Positions 42,709 through 52,928 are shown, numbered from the stretch's first letter. The stretch: DNA of 64,000 nucleotides from Desulfovibrio gilichinskyi (GCF_900177375.1 NZ_FWZU01000004.1:310001-374000), one strand, 5' to 3'. Numbers and translations: made by a program. Notes: generated from the sequence alone by a model not told the origin.

Positions 42709-43791
42709 TTATTTCAGCATATTACCGTCAAAGTCAAACAAGCAATACTTAATTGACATGCTGTCATCCCCTGTGAATGAAGTAGCATTGCGTTTTGCCT
42801 TATCGATCAGTGTCGTGATGAAGAGTTGTGTTGAGCCTTGAGGGATCATTTCAAAAACTTGTCTGGCGGTATTGGCTCCGGCTATTTCTTTTGTAATTGC
42901 GGAAGGTATATCTAATTCTTCGCACCATCTGGCTAGCCGCTCAAATTCAATATGCCAGTCTTTCGCGTGGGTGTAAGGGAATCCCATGGCGTGCTTGACC
43001 AGCTTACCGATGAAAAGCGACCAGCGAACTTTGCGAAAACCGCTTGCTTGCGCTTCAAGCATTGAGAATTTAAAAAAGTCTGCGGCTTGAATCATTGCCA
43101 GTTCTTGTGTGTTTGGAAAGTGCTCCAGATAGAATCGCTCGCTTCTCCGGCCGGTAGTGAAGATTATTTCTTCAACTCCCGCGGCTTTCGCAACATTTAT
43201 TCCCTGCGCAATAGACGCTTTCCATGACGCATGGCTGAAAGGTCTGACGATTCCCTGCGTCCCGAGAATTGAAATCCCGCCGATAATGCCGATTCGTGCG
43301 TTCATGGTTTTAAGGGCGATAGCTTCACCTTGCGGGACTTCTATACGTACTTTGATGGTCCCTGTAAGGCTTGGTGTCATCATGGAAGCTTCTTTCAACA
43401 CTCCGGCAATGATCTGTCCCCGAGGGGCCGGATTGATAGCAGGTTCGCCAACAGGCACAGGCAACCCGGGCAGGGTAACTTTGCCGACTCCTGTGCCTCC
43501 TGAAACCTCAACGCGGATTTCATTCTCATCTGATATTAGCTCAACAACTGCATGAATTTCGTGTCCGCTTGTAGCGTCCGGGTCATCTCCGCCGTCTTTA
43601 ATAACTACGCCGCGTGCGCATGTCTTTTCTAACTCGACACGTTCAACAGGAATTACGAGAGTTCCTTTTTCAGGAAGAGGAATTTCTATTGATTGCGGTT
43701 TAGATCCGCCAAGCAGAACCCGAAGCGCGCTCATTGCTGCGGCTGTAGCTGATGAACCTGTGGTGTACCCTTCGCGAAGATTTTCTCTCAT
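42709..43791 (-). CDS. cbiD: Cobalt-precorrin-5B C1-methyltransferase CbiD
   Basis: A 360-residue enzyme specific to the anaerobic cobalamin route, methylating C1. REGYTTGSSATAAAMSAL at the start, GGDDPDATSGHEI, EPAINPAPRGQI and ISILGTQGIVRPFSH are conserved family motifs. The C-terminal end YCLFDFDGNMLK is partly duplicated downstream. It starts 9 bases after the dinB stop codon, in the same direction. Confidence 0.95.
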   Translation of the reverse strand: MRENLREGYTTGSSATAAAMSALRVLLGGSKPQSIEIPLPEKGTLVIPVERVELEKTCARGVVIKDGGDDPDATSGHEIHAVVELISDENEIRVEVSGGTGVGKVTLPGLPVPVGEPAINPAPRGQIIAGVLKEASMMTPSLTGTIKVRIEVPQGEAIALKTMNARIGIIGGISILGTQGIVRPFSHASWKASIAQGINVAKAAGVEEIIFTTGRRSERFYLEHFPNTQELAMIQAADFFKFSMLEAQASGFRKVRWSLFIGKLVKHAMGFPYTHAKDWHIEFERLARWCEELDIPSAITKEIAGANTARQVFEMIPQGSTQLFITTLIDKAKRNATSFTGDDSMSIKYCLFDFDGNMLK

Positions 43792-43800
43792 TCTATGCCT

Positions 43801-44979
43801 TTACTTGTCAGAAGGGGATTTTAGCAGGCTGCCACGGGTGAGCATTGCACTGCCGAATTTTTCACGTACTTTATCAACAGCTTTATCAAGCTGGTCCAGT
43901 TTTTTGTCGTCACGCACATTCTGTTCAGGTTCCAGCAGTGAAAGCTGTCTGCTGCGCTCTTCAAAATTTGATATTCCTATTCCGATGAGTCTTACAGGCC
44001 CGAGACAGCCTTCTGCATCAAGAATAGCGCACCCTGTTTTATAAATAATTCCGGCATTTGATGTCCGCTGGTCTAAAGTCTTACTGCGGGTAATCTGCCG
44101 GAAATCAGGGAATTTAACTTTTAAAGTTATAGTACGTCCTTTCAGCCCATACCTGCGGACATCTGCCGCAATGCGTTCGGATTGACTCAGCAGCCATGTT
44201 TTTAGAATTTGCGGGTCGCGAACGTCTTCCCCGAAGGTGTTTTCTGCGCTGGAAGACTTCATCTGCCCGCCTACAGCCACCGGAGTGGGATCAATTCCCG
44301 AAGCTTTGGCATAAAGAACACTTCCGCGTTCACCAAATCTTTCCTGCCAGAATTCAGGAGGATAACGGAGCATATCCGCGGCATACTTGATGCCGAATGA
44401 CTGGAAGCGCGGCAAGGCTTTTTTACCAACACCGGGTATTTTTTCAATGGGAAGTGTCTTTAAAAACTGCTCAACTTCATGAACTTCAATAATGGAAATT
44501 CCAGCAGGTTTTTTTAAGTCTGAGGCTATTTTCGCCAGAAATTTAACAGGCGCAATGCCTATGGACGCGGTGAGTCCTACTGTGCTTAATATTTCCTGTT
44601 TCACGCTTTCCGCCAGTGTGAGCGGTGGTCCGAAAATTTTCTCTGTTCCGGTGATATCGAGGTACGCTTCATCAATTGAAGCCTGCTCCACAACAGGTGA
44701 ATAGTTTCCAAGTACAGCCATGACCTGTCGTGAAATCTCTTTATACCTACTCATTCTTCCAGAAACAAGAATCAGCTGAGGGCAGAGCTTTAAAGCCTGT
44801 TGCGAGGGCATTGCCGAGCGGACTCCGAATTTTCTGGCTTCGTATGAAGCGGTGCTCAGCACGGAACGTTTGTGAGATGAGCCTATAGCAATGGGTTTAC
44901 CGCGAAGTTCCGGATTATCCATTTGCTCTACGGACGCGAAAAAAGCATCCATATCAAGGTGCATAATATATTTTTGCAT
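43801..44979 (-). CDS. dinB: DNA polymerase IV (Y-family, DinB)
   Basis: A ~392-residue translesion polymerase. The catalytic motifs MHLDMDAFFASVEQ and SIDEAYLD carry the metal-binding acidic residues, the palm and fingers include SYEARKFGVRSAMPS, and a helix-hairpin-helix EKIPGVGKK follows. The little-finger domain is present. The start is MQKYIMHLD at 44979; a longer frame to 45057 would overlap cbiA. It sits between cbiA and cbiD in the same direction, unrelated to cobalamin. The C-terminus has LLEPEQN, but a beta-clamp motif cannot be assigned with confidence. Confidence 0.95.
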   Translation of the reverse strand: MQKYIMHLDMDAFFASVEQMDNPELRGKPIAIGSSHKRSVLSTASYEARKFGVRSAMPSQQALKLCPQLILVSGRMSRYKEISRQVMAVLGNYSPVVEQASIDEAYLDITGTEKIFGPPLTLAESVKQEILSTVGLTASIGIAPVKFLAKIASDLKKPAGISIIEVHEVEQFLKTLPIEKIPGVGKKALPRFQSFGIKYAADMLRYPPEFWQERFGERGSVLYAKASGIDPTPVAVGGQMKSSSAENTFGEDVRDPQILKTWLLSQSERIAADVRRYGLKGRTITLKVKFPDFRQITRSKTLDQRTSNAGIIYKTGCAILDAEGCLGPVRLIGIGISNFEERSRQLSLLEPEQNVRDDKKLDQLDKAVDKVREKFGSAMLTRGSLLKSPSDK

Positions 44980-45023
44980 GGCTTTTCTCAGAGTCTGAAA
45001 AGAGGCAGTCCTGAAGTCTACGA

Positions 45024-46400
45024 CTAAATTTTTTCCTGCTTGGAAAAGTTGATACATGCTTCAACAAAGTTTTTAGCAAGATCAGGATTGCTTGCAAAAT
45101 GCAGGTGGATATAGCTTCCCAAGGTGTTTCCTTCAGTTAAGAATCCTTCTGCTTTTATGTCGCCATTTTTCCCGTGGACAAGAAAACATTTATTTAAATC
45201 TTCGGGCATATCCGCAAGAGCTGAATAATGGAATTCGTGTCCTCTGGCGGCAGTTCCGGCCTTGCCCAGTATGCAGTCACCTGACAGTTCAATTTCTTTG
45301 TAGCCGAGGGCCTGAAATCTGTCTTTCATGGTTGAGCGGAAAGGGAAGACTCCGCACATGGGGAAAACTCGATCCCCTTTAGAAATGGACTCCATCAGGT
45401 ACATGAAGCCGCCGCATTCGGCATAAACCGGTTTGCCGGATTTTGAAAATTCCGCAACGGCGCGCCGCAGACGGGTGTTTTGAGCTAGGTCGAATGCAGA
45501 CAGCTCAGGGTAGCCTCCGCCGAGATATAGCCCTGAAAGATCAGGAGGTAATTCTTTGTCGTTTATGGGGGAGAACGGCACAAGTTCGGCTCCGGCATAT
45601 CTGAGCATGCGGAGATTTTCCTCGTAGTAGAAAGAGAAAGCCTCATCCTGTGCAATTCCGATTCTGGTATGAGGAATCATGGGAAGTTCGTCAAAGCGCG
45701 GCGGCATCGGGATATCCGGCAGAGCTTCTAAAATAGTATCAAGGTCGAGATGTTCTTCAACCCAGTCGGCAAGGGCAGAGTATTTACCTTCAAGATCTTC
45801 CAGATGTTCAGCTGTGATCAGCCCTAAATGGCGGGAAGGGGTTTCGATTTCATTTCTTTTCGGCAAACATCCTACAAGCGGGATGTCTGTAAGTGAAATG
45901 GCTTCTTGAAGTGTCTGCGCGTGGCTTTCACTGCCGACTCTGTTAAATATAACCCCGGCGATTGCTGTTTCAGGGTCAAATTCGCTGAACCCTTTAATCA
46001 GTGCCGCTGCGGATCTTGCCATCGCACGGGCATCCACAACGAGTATTACCGGAAGATTGAGTTCTTTTGAAAGATGAGCGGTGGAACCTGTTTCTTCCAG
46101 AGCTGAAAAACCGTCGAAAAGACCCATTACTCCCTCAACAATACAGACATCTGAGTCCTGAGAGTATCTTGAGAAGATATCGCGCAGCACTTCTCCTGAA
46201 AGCATCCATCCATCAAGGTTGTGACAGGTCTTACCGGCTGCTCTTGAATGATGACCGGGGTCGATAAAGTCCGGACCTACCTTGAATGGTTGCACTTTCA
46301 GACCTTTGCGGGCGAAAGCAGCCATCAGTCCGAGGGTGACTGAAGTTTTGCCGCATCCGCTGTGCGTTCCTGCTACGATAAAGCCTTTAATAGAGTTCAT
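45024..46400 (-). CDS. cbiA: Cobyrinate a,c-diamide synthase CbiA
   Basis: A 458-residue glutamine-dependent enzyme that amidates the a and c side chains of cobyrinate. The N-terminal ATPase has a P-loop-like AGTHSGCGKTSVTLGL (residues ~11-26) and KVGPDFIDPGHH. The C-terminal triad-type amidotransferase shows PVYAECGGFMYLM with the catalytic cysteine and a final SYIHLHFAS histidine. The gene ends just before dinB, and the cbi genes continue beyond it. No cobalamin riboswitch is visible upstream. Confidence 0.95.
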   Translation of the reverse strand: MNSIKGFIVAGTHSGCGKTSVTLGLMAAFARKGLKVQPFKVGPDFIDPGHHSRAAGKTCHNLDGWMLSGEVLRDIFSRYSQDSDVCIVEGVMGLFDGFSALEETGSTAHLSKELNLPVILVVDARAMARSAAALIKGFSEFDPETAIAGVIFNRVGSESHAQTLQEAISLTDIPLVGCLPKRNEIETPSRHLGLITAEHLEDLEGKYSALADWVEEHLDLDTILEALPDIPMPPRFDELPMIPHTRIGIAQDEAFSFYYEENLRMLRYAGAELVPFSPINDKELPPDLSGLYLGGGYPELSAFDLAQNTRLRRAVAEFSKSGKPVYAECGGFMYLMESISKGDRVFPMCGVFPFRSTMKDRFQALGYKEIELSGDCILGKAGTAARGHEFHYSALADMPEDLNKCFLVHGKNGDIKAEGFLTEGNTLGSYIHLHFASNPDLAKNFVEACINFSKQEKI

Positions 46401-46427
46401 ATATTTTCTATAATGTTTTTTGTATGA

Positions 46428-47171
46428 TCAGCCTAGCTTCTTTTTATCTAGGTAGGCGATAAATTTAATAGCTTCTTCAAAATCGGCTCTAAGTTCCAGA
46501 CAGGTCTTTAATGCTTCACGTGTTTTAGCGTAGTCTTTTGCTTCAAAGTAGGCTCTTGCAAGATTGTAGTGCAGATTTTCATCTTCGGAACTGAGAGACA
46601 GAGCCTTGCTATAGTACTGAATGGCTTGCGGAATCATTTTTGATTTACGAAGACTTATCCCGAAATCATTAAACAAATGCTTATGCTTTCCTTCAAAGGC
46701 TGCGTCCATGGAGATGAGTCTGGCAAACACATCATTTGCCCGTTCTGTTTCACCTCTTTCCATAAAGCAGAGTCCCACTCCGAAATTCCCGCGGACGTTC
46801 AGTTCGTCAACTTTAATCGCATTTGTATATTCCATTTCTGCGCTGTAGGAGTTGCCTTGTTTACGGTGTCTGTCCGCACGGGCGAGTGTTTTCTGCAAAT
46901 CCTTCATATTAGGAAGAACTTGTTTATGATACATTTCCGGCTCAGGCGTATAGTCAGTCAAAAGTGAGTCTCGTGAAACTTTTTCCGAGTTTCCGGTAGG
47001 AACAAAATTGCTGTTCAAAGGGCGTACTTCGAACAGATCATCTTCAAGCTGCTCAATGAAGTAATAGCCTATCTGCGCAACTTTTCTTGAAGTTGTTCCT
47101 GTTCCTACTTTTGCTATTTTTTGGCGGGAAAAAACCCCTGTTAAGTCATGAATCGTATTGGAATCAGTCAT
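46428..47171 (-). CDS. TPR-repeat protein
   Basis: A 247-residue soluble protein. The N-terminal ~80 residues are unassigned (IYD-like beta part, KVGTGTTSRKVAQIGYYF). Then come about four tetratricopeptide units (AEMEYTNAIKVDELNVRGNF; AIQYYSKALSLSSEDENLHY; AKTREALKTCLELRADFEEA). It is probably a scaffold for protein-protein contacts. It lies upstream of cbiA by 27 bases but has no evident tie to cobalamin. Desulfovibrio-type genomes carry several proteins of this architecture. Confidence 0.75.
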   Translation of the reverse strand: MTDSNTIHDLTGVFSRQKIAKVGTGTTSRKVAQIGYYFIEQLEDDLFEVRPLNSNFVPTGNSEKVSRDSLLTDYTPEPEMYHKQVLPNMKDLQKTLARADRHRKQGNSYSAEMEYTNAIKVDELNVRGNFGVGLCFMERGETERANDVFARLISMDAAFEGKHKHLFNDFGISLRKSKMIPQAIQYYSKALSLSSEDENLHYNLARAYFEAKDYAKTREALKTCLELRADFEEAIKFIAYLDKKKLG

Positions 47172-47260
47172 TTATATACTCCGAAAATAATATAGACAAT
47201 TTAGCTGTTATAGTAGCTGTCTTTTGCCTCATTGAGAAGGGCGATTTATTCATTCAACAA

Positions 47261-48004
47261 TTATTTCTTTGGGGATGATTTTTCAGCAATCCATTTGATT
47301 TGCCGGCAAATACCCATAAGTAAATTGAATTCATTTCTTTTAATATTTATTCTGGACATGAACCGTTTAACGGGAAGCATCCAGTAGTCGGAATTCTCTT
47401 CTTTCAAAAAATCAATTGCCAATAAAGTTTCTTGCAAATTGGCCGCCAAAATTTCCTGTTCTTGAAATGTGGTGATTCTTTCTTCAGGCGGACCTGCCGG
47501 AGTGAACGGCGTTTCAAGGGCTTCTTTAAAGCATTCGTAAAGAATTATAAGAACAGCCTGTGAAAGGTTAAGTGAACTGCTTTCTTCACTTGTCGGAATA
47601 TTTATCAGTCTTGAACAAAGTTTTGTTTCATCGTTGGTCAAACCTCTGTCTTCCGGCCCGAATACAAGGGCAATCTTTTCTCCGTCCTTAAGCTGCTGCA
47701 CAATTAAAGGCGCAGCTTCTGCGGGAGTCAGTACCCCTTTTCTCCATCCGCCTGTACGGGCTGTAGTTCCATAAATTTTGGAATGATCGGCAAGAGCGGT
47801 TTCAAGGTCAGGGCATATACGGGCTTTTTCAACTATTTCATGACCTTTAGCGGTAGCCAAAGGCATGGCCCTCTCCATATTCCATAGCGGTGGGTTGACT
47901 AGAATAAGATCAGAACAGTCCATGTTTCTCATGGCACGGGCTGTTGATCCGACATTCTCAGGGTATTTGGTCCCGAAAAGTACTACACTGATATTTTTAA
48001 GCAT
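47261..48004 (-). CDS. trmJ: TrmJ-family RNA 2'-O-methyltransferase
   Basis: A 247-residue SPOUT methyltransferase. The knot motifs are ENVGSTARAMRNM, LVFGPEDRGLTNDE and SSLNLSQAVLI. The C-terminal ~80 residues are the helical extension of TrmJ, which 2'-O-methylates nucleotide 32 of some tRNAs. The assignment to tRNA rather than rRNA is by family resemblance only. Confidence 0.9.
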   Translation of the reverse strand: MLKNISVVLFGTKYPENVGSTARAMRNMDCSDLILVNPPLWNMERAMPLATAKGHEIVEKARICPDLETALADHSKIYGTTARTGGWRKGVLTPAEAAPLIVQQLKDGEKIALVFGPEDRGLTNDETKLCSRLINIPTSEESSSLNLSQAVLIILYECFKEALETPFTPAGPPEERITTFQEQEILAANLQETLLAIDFLKEENSDYWMLPVKRFMSRINIKRNEFNLLMGICRQIKWIAEKSSPKK

Positions 48005-48209
48005 ATTTTCTCCGGGGGCAACAATAAAAAGGCTTTTTGTACCCGTGGAATAATCTTCAGAAAAGCTGAATTTAATTTGTGGATTATCACATTAGCAGAA
48101 AGTAGGTGGAGGCTTAATAGATTTATCTTTCACACATGTCCACTGTATAAAAAAGCGGGCGTGGACTTTATGGCCAGAATAGAAAGTATTACTATATTAC
48201 TTAGAATGC

Positions 48210-48238
48210 TTGACCATTTTTGATGTCAGCAATAGAAA
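48210..48238 (+). promoter_or_regulatory. Possible promoter of malic enzyme
   Basis: TTGACC (48210-48215) and TAGAAA (48233-48238) are 17 bases apart, about 57 bases before the start codon. It is a moderate match. Confidence 0.4.
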
Positions 48239-48294
48239 AGGGTATGTAATTGATCAGTCAATCATCTGCAAACATTTTCAACGGGGGTTCAGGT

Positions 48295-49614
48295 ATGGCT
48301 CTTTTCACAAAAGAGGAAGCTCTAAGGTATCATAGTGACGGTAGAAAAGGTAAGTTGGAAGTTATTTCCATCAAGCCTTGCAATACCCAGAAAGATTTAT
48401 CTATGGCATATTCTCCAGGCGTAGCTGAAGCTTGCCGCGCAATACACGCTGATGAAGATCTGTCTTACAAGTACACAGGCAGAGGAAACCTTGTTGCTGT
48501 TGTTTCTAACGGAACCGCGGTCCTTGGACTGGGTAATATCGGTCCTGCCGCAGGCAAGCCTGTTATGGAAGGCAAAGGTGTGCTCTTTAAAATTTTTGCT
48601 GATGTTGATGTCTATGACCTGAATATTGATGCTTCCGATCCTGAAAAAGTCATTGAATTTTGTAAAATGATTGAGCCTTCCTTTGGTGGTATTAATCTTG
48701 AAGATATTAAAGCCCCAGAGTGTTTTGAAATAGAAAGAAGACTTATTGAAGAAATGGATATTCCTGTTTTCCATGACGATCAGCATGGAACAGCAATCAT
48801 TTCTACTGCCGGAATTTTGAATGCTCTTGAAATTACCGGTAAAAAAATTGAAGAAATTAAAATTGTTGTTTCCGGCGCCGGCGCTGCAGCAATTGCCTGC
48901 TCTAAATTATATGTGACTATGGGTGCACGCCCGGAAAATATTTATATGTTCGATTCTCGCGGACTTCTTTATGAAGGCCGTGCAGGTGTAACCGGATTCA
49001 AAGCCGACTTCGCCCAGAAAGAAAATGCAGGATCACTTGCTGACTGCATGGTCGGCGCAGATATGTTCCTCGGACTCTCTGTTAAGGACGCAATTAATCA
49101 GGAAATGGTTAAAACCATGTCTAAGGGCGCAATCATTTTTGCCTGTGCTAATCCTGATCCTGAAATCTCTTATCCTGATGTTAAAGAAGTCCGTCCTGAT
49201 ATTCTTATGGGAACCGGACGTTCCGACTATCCTAATCAGGTTAATAATGTCCTTTGTTTCCCATTCATTTTCCGCGGAGCACTGGACTGCCGCGCGACCA
49301 CGATCAATGACGAGATGAAGTTGGCCGCAGCTCAGGCTCTTGCCGCTCTTGCCAAGGAACCTGTCGCACAGGATATTTGTGATGCTTTCGGTGTGGATAA
49401 ACTTGAGTTCGGCATGGATTATATCATTCCGAAACCTACAGATCCCCGCGTTTTAACCCGCCTTGCCCCTGCAGTTGTCAAAGCTGCTATGGAAACAGGT
49501 GTTGCCCGCATCCAGATTGATCTTGACCAGTACAAAGCAGATCTCGAAGAACGCATGGCCGCTTCTAAAGCTCGTGGTAAAATGGTCGTTGACTCATTTA
49601 ATTATGACTTTTAA
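48295..49614 (+). CDS. maeB: NAD(P)-dependent malic enzyme
   Basis: A 439-residue oxidative decarboxylase turning malate into pyruvate and CO2. Motifs include [34 protein letters not shown] with the catalytic region, [11 protein letters not shown] for metal and substrate, and a dinucleotide fold [16 protein letters not shown]. It lacks the phosphotransacetylase-like domain of long MaeB proteins. The ATG at 48295 follows a G-rich RBS; an upstream in-frame TTG at 48250 is less likely. It has its own promoter and terminator, so it is monocistronic. Cofactor choice cannot be settled by eye. Confidence 0.94.
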   Translation: MALFTKEEALRYHSDGRKGKLEVISIKPCNTQKDLSMAYSPGVAEACRAIHADEDLSYKYTGRGNLVAVVSNGTAVLGLGNIGPAAGKPVMEGKGVLFKIFADVDVYDLNIDASDPEKVIEFCKMIEPSFGGINLEDIKAPECFEIERRLIEEMDIPVFHDDQHGTAIISTAGILNALEITGKKIEEIKIVVSGAGAAAIACSKLYVTMGARPENIYMFDSRGLLYEGRAGVTGFKADFAQKENAGSLADCMVGADMFLGLSVKDAINQEMVKTMSKGAIIFACANPDPEISYPDVKEVRPDILMGTGRSDYPNQVNNVLCFPFIFRGALDCRATTINDEMKLAAAQALAALAKEPVAQDICDAFGVDKLEFGMDYIIPKPTDPRVLTRLAPAVVKAAMETGVARIQIDLDQYKADLEERMAASKARGKMVVDSFNYDF

Positions 49615-49678
49615 TTAAACTTCCAGCCTGTTCTTTTTGCAAAAAGAGAGGCAGAGCTACTTTGAACCGATTAATAAA

Positions 49679-49720
49679 ACGGCTCGGTCATCAGTAAAAT
49701 GATCGAGCCGTCTTTTTTTT
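49679..49720 (+). terminator. Terminator of malic enzyme gene
   Basis: ACGGCTCGGTCAT pairs with ATGATCGAGCCGT (one G-U pair) and is followed by TC and then T9. Confidence 0.92.
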
Positions 49721-49770
49721 TGTTCAATCTAATGCTTTGCAAATCACAAGTATGAAAGTATTCTAATTAA

Positions 49771-49947
49771 ATGAAGCGCATTGAACTTACAGAAAAACAG
49801 ATTGCCTTTGTAAATTCGTCAGGATTGACAGAACAAGAACTTATTGAATTGTTAACAGGGGACGGTTTGATCCCTGCTGAACTTTTGGAGATTGTCCAAA
49901 AGGTTGCTGCGCATACTGCGCAAGTCTTAGAAAAAGAAGATTCCTGA
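49771..49947 (+). CDS. Small hypothetical protein, 58 residues
   Basis: The frame begins MKRIELTEKQIAFV and ends LEKEDS. Composition is protein-like and helical, with a leucine-rich middle (ELIELLTGDGLIPAELLEIV). No convincing RBS precedes the ATG and no domain is recognised. It lies just after the malic enzyme terminator. Confidence 0.5.
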   Translation: MKRIELTEKQIAFVNSSGLTEQELIELLTGDGLIPAELLEIVQKVAAHTAQVLEKEDS

Positions 49948-49985
49948 TAGTCTGATCTGTGTATTTTATACCTGACAAATGAATG

Positions 49986-50168
49986 CTATCTTTTACGTTT
50001 GCTAACGGGAAAAACATCTCCTTCCTCATTCACTTCTCCTATCAGCTCAAAATCAGGAAAAAATTTCGGGTCAAAAGTATAAGAGTAGTAATCCCTGAAT
50101 TTAATCAAGTATGTTTTCCACCCATATTCTCGTCGCGCACTAGCGGCTGCCTTTATTGCATCTGCCAT
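49986..50168 (-). CDS. Small basic hypothetical protein, 60 residues
   Basis: The protein begins MADAIKAAASARREYGWKTY and is rich in Tyr, Phe, Asp and Lys (FRDYYSYTFDPKFFPDFEL), ending in KRKR. GGAGT stands eight bases before the ATG. It could be a nucleic-acid-associated small protein, but no family is recognised. Confidence 0.6.
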   Translation of the reverse strand: MADAIKAAASARREYGWKTYLIKFRDYYSYTFDPKFFPDFELIGEVNEEGDVFPVSKRKR

Positions 50169-50204
50169 TTTATACTCCGATGATTTTACAGTTTGAGACT
50201 TGCT

Positions 50205-50393
50205 CTAAGAATTTGGGGAAATGTTCTCAAAATTTTCGTCTTCGGCGTTTCCGTTATGGAAATAATTTGGTTCAGATAAAATTGAGCTGGCTGAAGCTTG
50301 GATGGTTGAGCTGTTACCAGTTGAGAACCCTTTAAAAGCCTTTTTTAAAAATGATTTTTTATTCCTGGATGAAATGCTGGCGGTTTGAGTCAT
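50205..50393 (-). CDS. Small Ser/Asn-rich hypothetical protein, 62 residues
   Basis: The frame begins MTQTASISSRNKKSFLKKAF, with a basic N-terminus and an acidic, polar tail, probably disordered. AAGGAAG lies eight bases before the ATG, a good RBS. It is downstream of the chemoreceptor gene, separated by terminators, so it probably has its own promoter. Confidence 0.5.
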   Translation of the reverse strand: MTQTASISSRNKKSFLKKAFKGFSTGNSSTIQASASSILSEPNYFHNGNAEDENFENISPNS

Positions 50394-50498
50394 GTCGCTA
50401 CTTCCTTTGTTCTTGGTGATTGTTTATGTTGAGATAAATCTATACTGAATATGATAATCAATTTCAATCAAAAACAGTCTTTTTTTAAATTAATCAAT

Positions 50499-50533
50499 AA
50501 AAAAGGTTCTTCTGCTATTCAGAAGAACCTTTT
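50499..50533 (-). terminator. Rho-independent terminator between mcp and the small gene
   Basis: A 14 bp perfect stem (AAAAGGTTCTTCTG with its complement, loop of five) is flanked by A-rich and T-rich runs on both sides, so it could work in either direction. On the minus strand it is a second stop after the chemoreceptor gene. Confidence 0.8.
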
Positions 50534-50575
50534 TAAATTTGTAACAAGCTAAAATATTGCTTTATATTTTAGAAA

Positions 50576-50594
50576 GAGCGGGTTTTACCCGCTC
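50576..50594 (-). terminator. First terminator after the chemoreceptor gene
   Basis: GAGCGGGT pairs with ACCCGCTC over a 3-base loop, followed on the minus strand by TTTCTAAAATAT. It lies 23 bases after the mcp stop. Confidence 0.65.
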
Positions 50595-50616
50595 TAATTT
50601 AATTATATGTCAGGAA

Positions 50617-52773
50617 CTAAACATCCTTAAGTTCTACAATTAAAGATTGCAGCTCTGAGGATAGGCGGGCCAGATCAGAAACCGCCTGCATTGACTGACT
50701 CATCGCTCCGGCTGTTTCCGCGGCAATACGGTTTACTTCTTCGGTGCCACGGCTGATCTGTTCACTGGCCGCAGATTGTTCTTCACTGGCAGTGGCTATA
50801 GCACGGACCTGATCAGCGGTTGACTCGACAATTTCCACAATGCTTTTAAGACTATGCCCGGCTTCACCGGCAAGCTTCGTGCTTTGGTCGACCATAGTTG
50901 CCGCACTGTTCATTTCACTGATACTTTTGCGTGTTCCACCTTGGATAGCTTTTACCGCTTCTCCTACTTCATGGGTGGCCTGCATGGTTTTTTCAGCAAG
51001 CTTCCTAACTTCATCAGCTACGACTGCGAAACCGCGACCGGCTTCACCTGCGCGGGCCGCTTCGATGGCCGCATTCAGTGCCAGCAGGTTTGTCTGATCA
51101 GCTATGTCAGTAATGACAGTGATTACTTTACTGATACCTTCCGCTTGTGAACCGAGATCATTAAGTCCTGAAACCATGATCTTCGTTGCATTATTTACTT
51201 CATTGATGGATGAAACGACATCGGCGACAATTTTACCACCTTCTTCTGCATTGCCCTTGGCTTCCATGGCACTTTCCGCTGCCCTTGAAGCGTTTTGAGC
51301 AACTTCCAGAACGGAGGCATTCATTTGTTCCATTGCTGTTGCAGATTCAGATGTCCTGTCACGTTGAATTTCAGTTCCTCTGCTGGATTCTTCAATCTGA
51401 GATGCCAGCTCTTCGGATGCGGAGGTAACCTGTTCAACAATACCTTCAAGCTGTCTTGCCGCGTGTAGCATTCCTTCTGCTTTAGCTCGTTCGGCCTTCT
51501 CTTTTGCTTTACGTGCATCTTCTAACGCAACTTCTGCGACTTGTGTATGATGCTCAGCTTCTTTAGTCTTCTCTTCGGAAGTTGCAATGAGCTCAACAAG
51601 GCTTTTTACCATGCTGGATAATGCATTATATAAAGTGAGAAGTTCTCCGCCAAAGTTGCGAACATCCGGTTTAGAGTCGAAGTTGCCGTCTGCAATATCC
51701 TGAGCAAAGCCGACCATACTGTTGATAGGTTTTGACACACTGCGAGCAATGAGAAACGCTACGATTAGTACTAAGCAGATGCCGACAATGGATAAAATCG
51801 TGCTCACTATAAGGAATTCATGAGATTCTGCGTCAATAGTTTGTATTGGAATCGCTAGACCTATGGTCCAAGGTGTACTTGTTCCTTGAATAACGATCGG
51901 AGCAAACAGGAAAAAGTAATCTTTCCCATCAAGGGGAGAAATAATATCTTTGTGGAAGGTTTTACCATTTGCGATTGCAGAGGAAATTTCGTTACGTTCG
52001 TTTTCAGGGAATGCTTCAGTGATATTTTTCCCGACCAGTTCTTTATCTGGGTGAGCAACGCAATATCCTTTATTGGAAGCCAGAAAAGCAAATCCGTTCC
52101 CCATCGGGTGAATGTCATCAACCATTTCCTGGAACGAGTTGATCATAAAGTCTATGCCGATTATTCCGATAAAGCTTCCGTTTTTGATTATCGGAACACT
52201 CACTGTCGCCATAGTTCCTTTAACAACACTCGTAGTATATGGTTCTGTCAGGATAGGACGTCGTGTGTCGCGAGGAATTTTATACCAATCACGGGTTTGA
52301 GCAGGGTTATGCTGAATCATATCTTCAGCTTTAAGCTCTCCGTTTTCGCGCCAGAAATATGGTCCGTATTCTCCGTTTGGACCATACCATTCCTTTGTTC
52401 CCTTATAATCGGCATCGCGACCATCAAACTTATTGGGTTCGAACACTACTTGTATTCCAAAGAAAGTGGGATCAGATAACGTAAGCTGTTTTATGAAATT
52501 ATCAGCTAAAGTTCGATCAAACTTATCGTCGAAATCGGAAAATGTTATAAAAGCAGCAGCGCCAGCCTTAGAGGCATCAAGGGCTTTTTCTATGTTATTT
52601 TTAACCTGATTGCCATATCTGATTGCCATTTCATCAGCCATTTCCATAGCTTGATTTCTGGACATCTGTCTGGTTTTGGTAACAGTTATGCTTGTAAAAG
52701 TTACAAAAATTAAAATTACCAATACGCTGATACCTATGGCAATTTTAGGTCCGATTTTTAAATTTTTAAACAT
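50617..52773 (-). CDS. Methyl-accepting chemotaxis protein with Cache sensor
   Basis: A ~718-residue membrane chemoreceptor. TM1 is at ~10-32 ([21 protein letters not shown]) and a periplasmic double-Cache domain spans ~35-320 ([29 protein letters not shown]). TM2 (~325-350, [20 protein letters not shown]) and HAMP (~350-405) follow, then a long coiled-coil signalling domain with the invariant hairpin tip [20 protein letters not shown]. Start 52773 has a G-rich RBS; 52791 is also in frame. There is no CheR-binding pentapeptide at the C-terminus (ends LIVELKDV). The ligand is unknown; double-Cache domains often bind small organic acids or amino acids. Confidence 0.95.
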   Translation of the reverse strand: MFKNLKIGPKIAIGISVLVILIFVTFTSITVTKTRQMSRNQAMEMADEMAIRYGNQVKNNIEKALDASKAGAAAFITFSDFDDKFDRTLADNFIKQLTLSDPTFFGIQVVFEPNKFDGRDADYKGTKEWYGPNGEYGPYFWRENGELKAEDMIQHNPAQTRDWYKIPRDTRRPILTEPYTTSVVKGTMATVSVPIIKNGSFIGIIGIDFMINSFQEMVDDIHPMGNGFAFLASNKGYCVAHPDKELVGKNITEAFPENERNEISSAIANGKTFHKDIISPLDGKDYFFLFAPIVIQGTSTPWTIGLAIPIQTIDAESHEFLIVSTILSIVGICLVLIVAFLIARSVSKPINSMVGFAQDIADGNFDSKPDVRNFGGELLTLYNALSSMVKSLVELIATSEEKTKEAEHHTQVAEVALEDARKAKEKAERAKAEGMLHAARQLEGIVEQVTSASEELASQIEESSRGTEIQRDRTSESATAMEQMNASVLEVAQNASRAAESAMEAKGNAEEGGKIVADVVSSINEVNNATKIMVSGLNDLGSQAEGISKVITVITDIADQTNLLALNAAIEAARAGEAGRGFAVVADEVRKLAEKTMQATHEVGEAVKAIQGGTRKSISEMNSAATMVDQSTKLAGEAGHSLKSIVEIVESTADQVRAIATASEEQSAASEQISRGTEEVNRIAAETAGAMSQSMQAVSDLARLSSELQSLIVELKDV

Positions 52774-52928
52774 GTACCCCCCCGGGAACAAATAATTAAA
52801 TCTTGAAAAGTTTTCTCTTATTTATCATTTTCATCTAAGAGAATGGTGATTTTTATAATAGATTTTTAAAAGAGGCTATATAATAATGACCAGTCTAGTA
52901 ATATTATTCTTAGTCTAAGGTGTCACTG

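Noticed and set aside
50780-50800. CAGTGGCT, similar to a B12-box of cobalamin riboswitches
   Set aside because: It is inside the coding sequence of the chemoreceptor and has no surrounding riboswitch structure.
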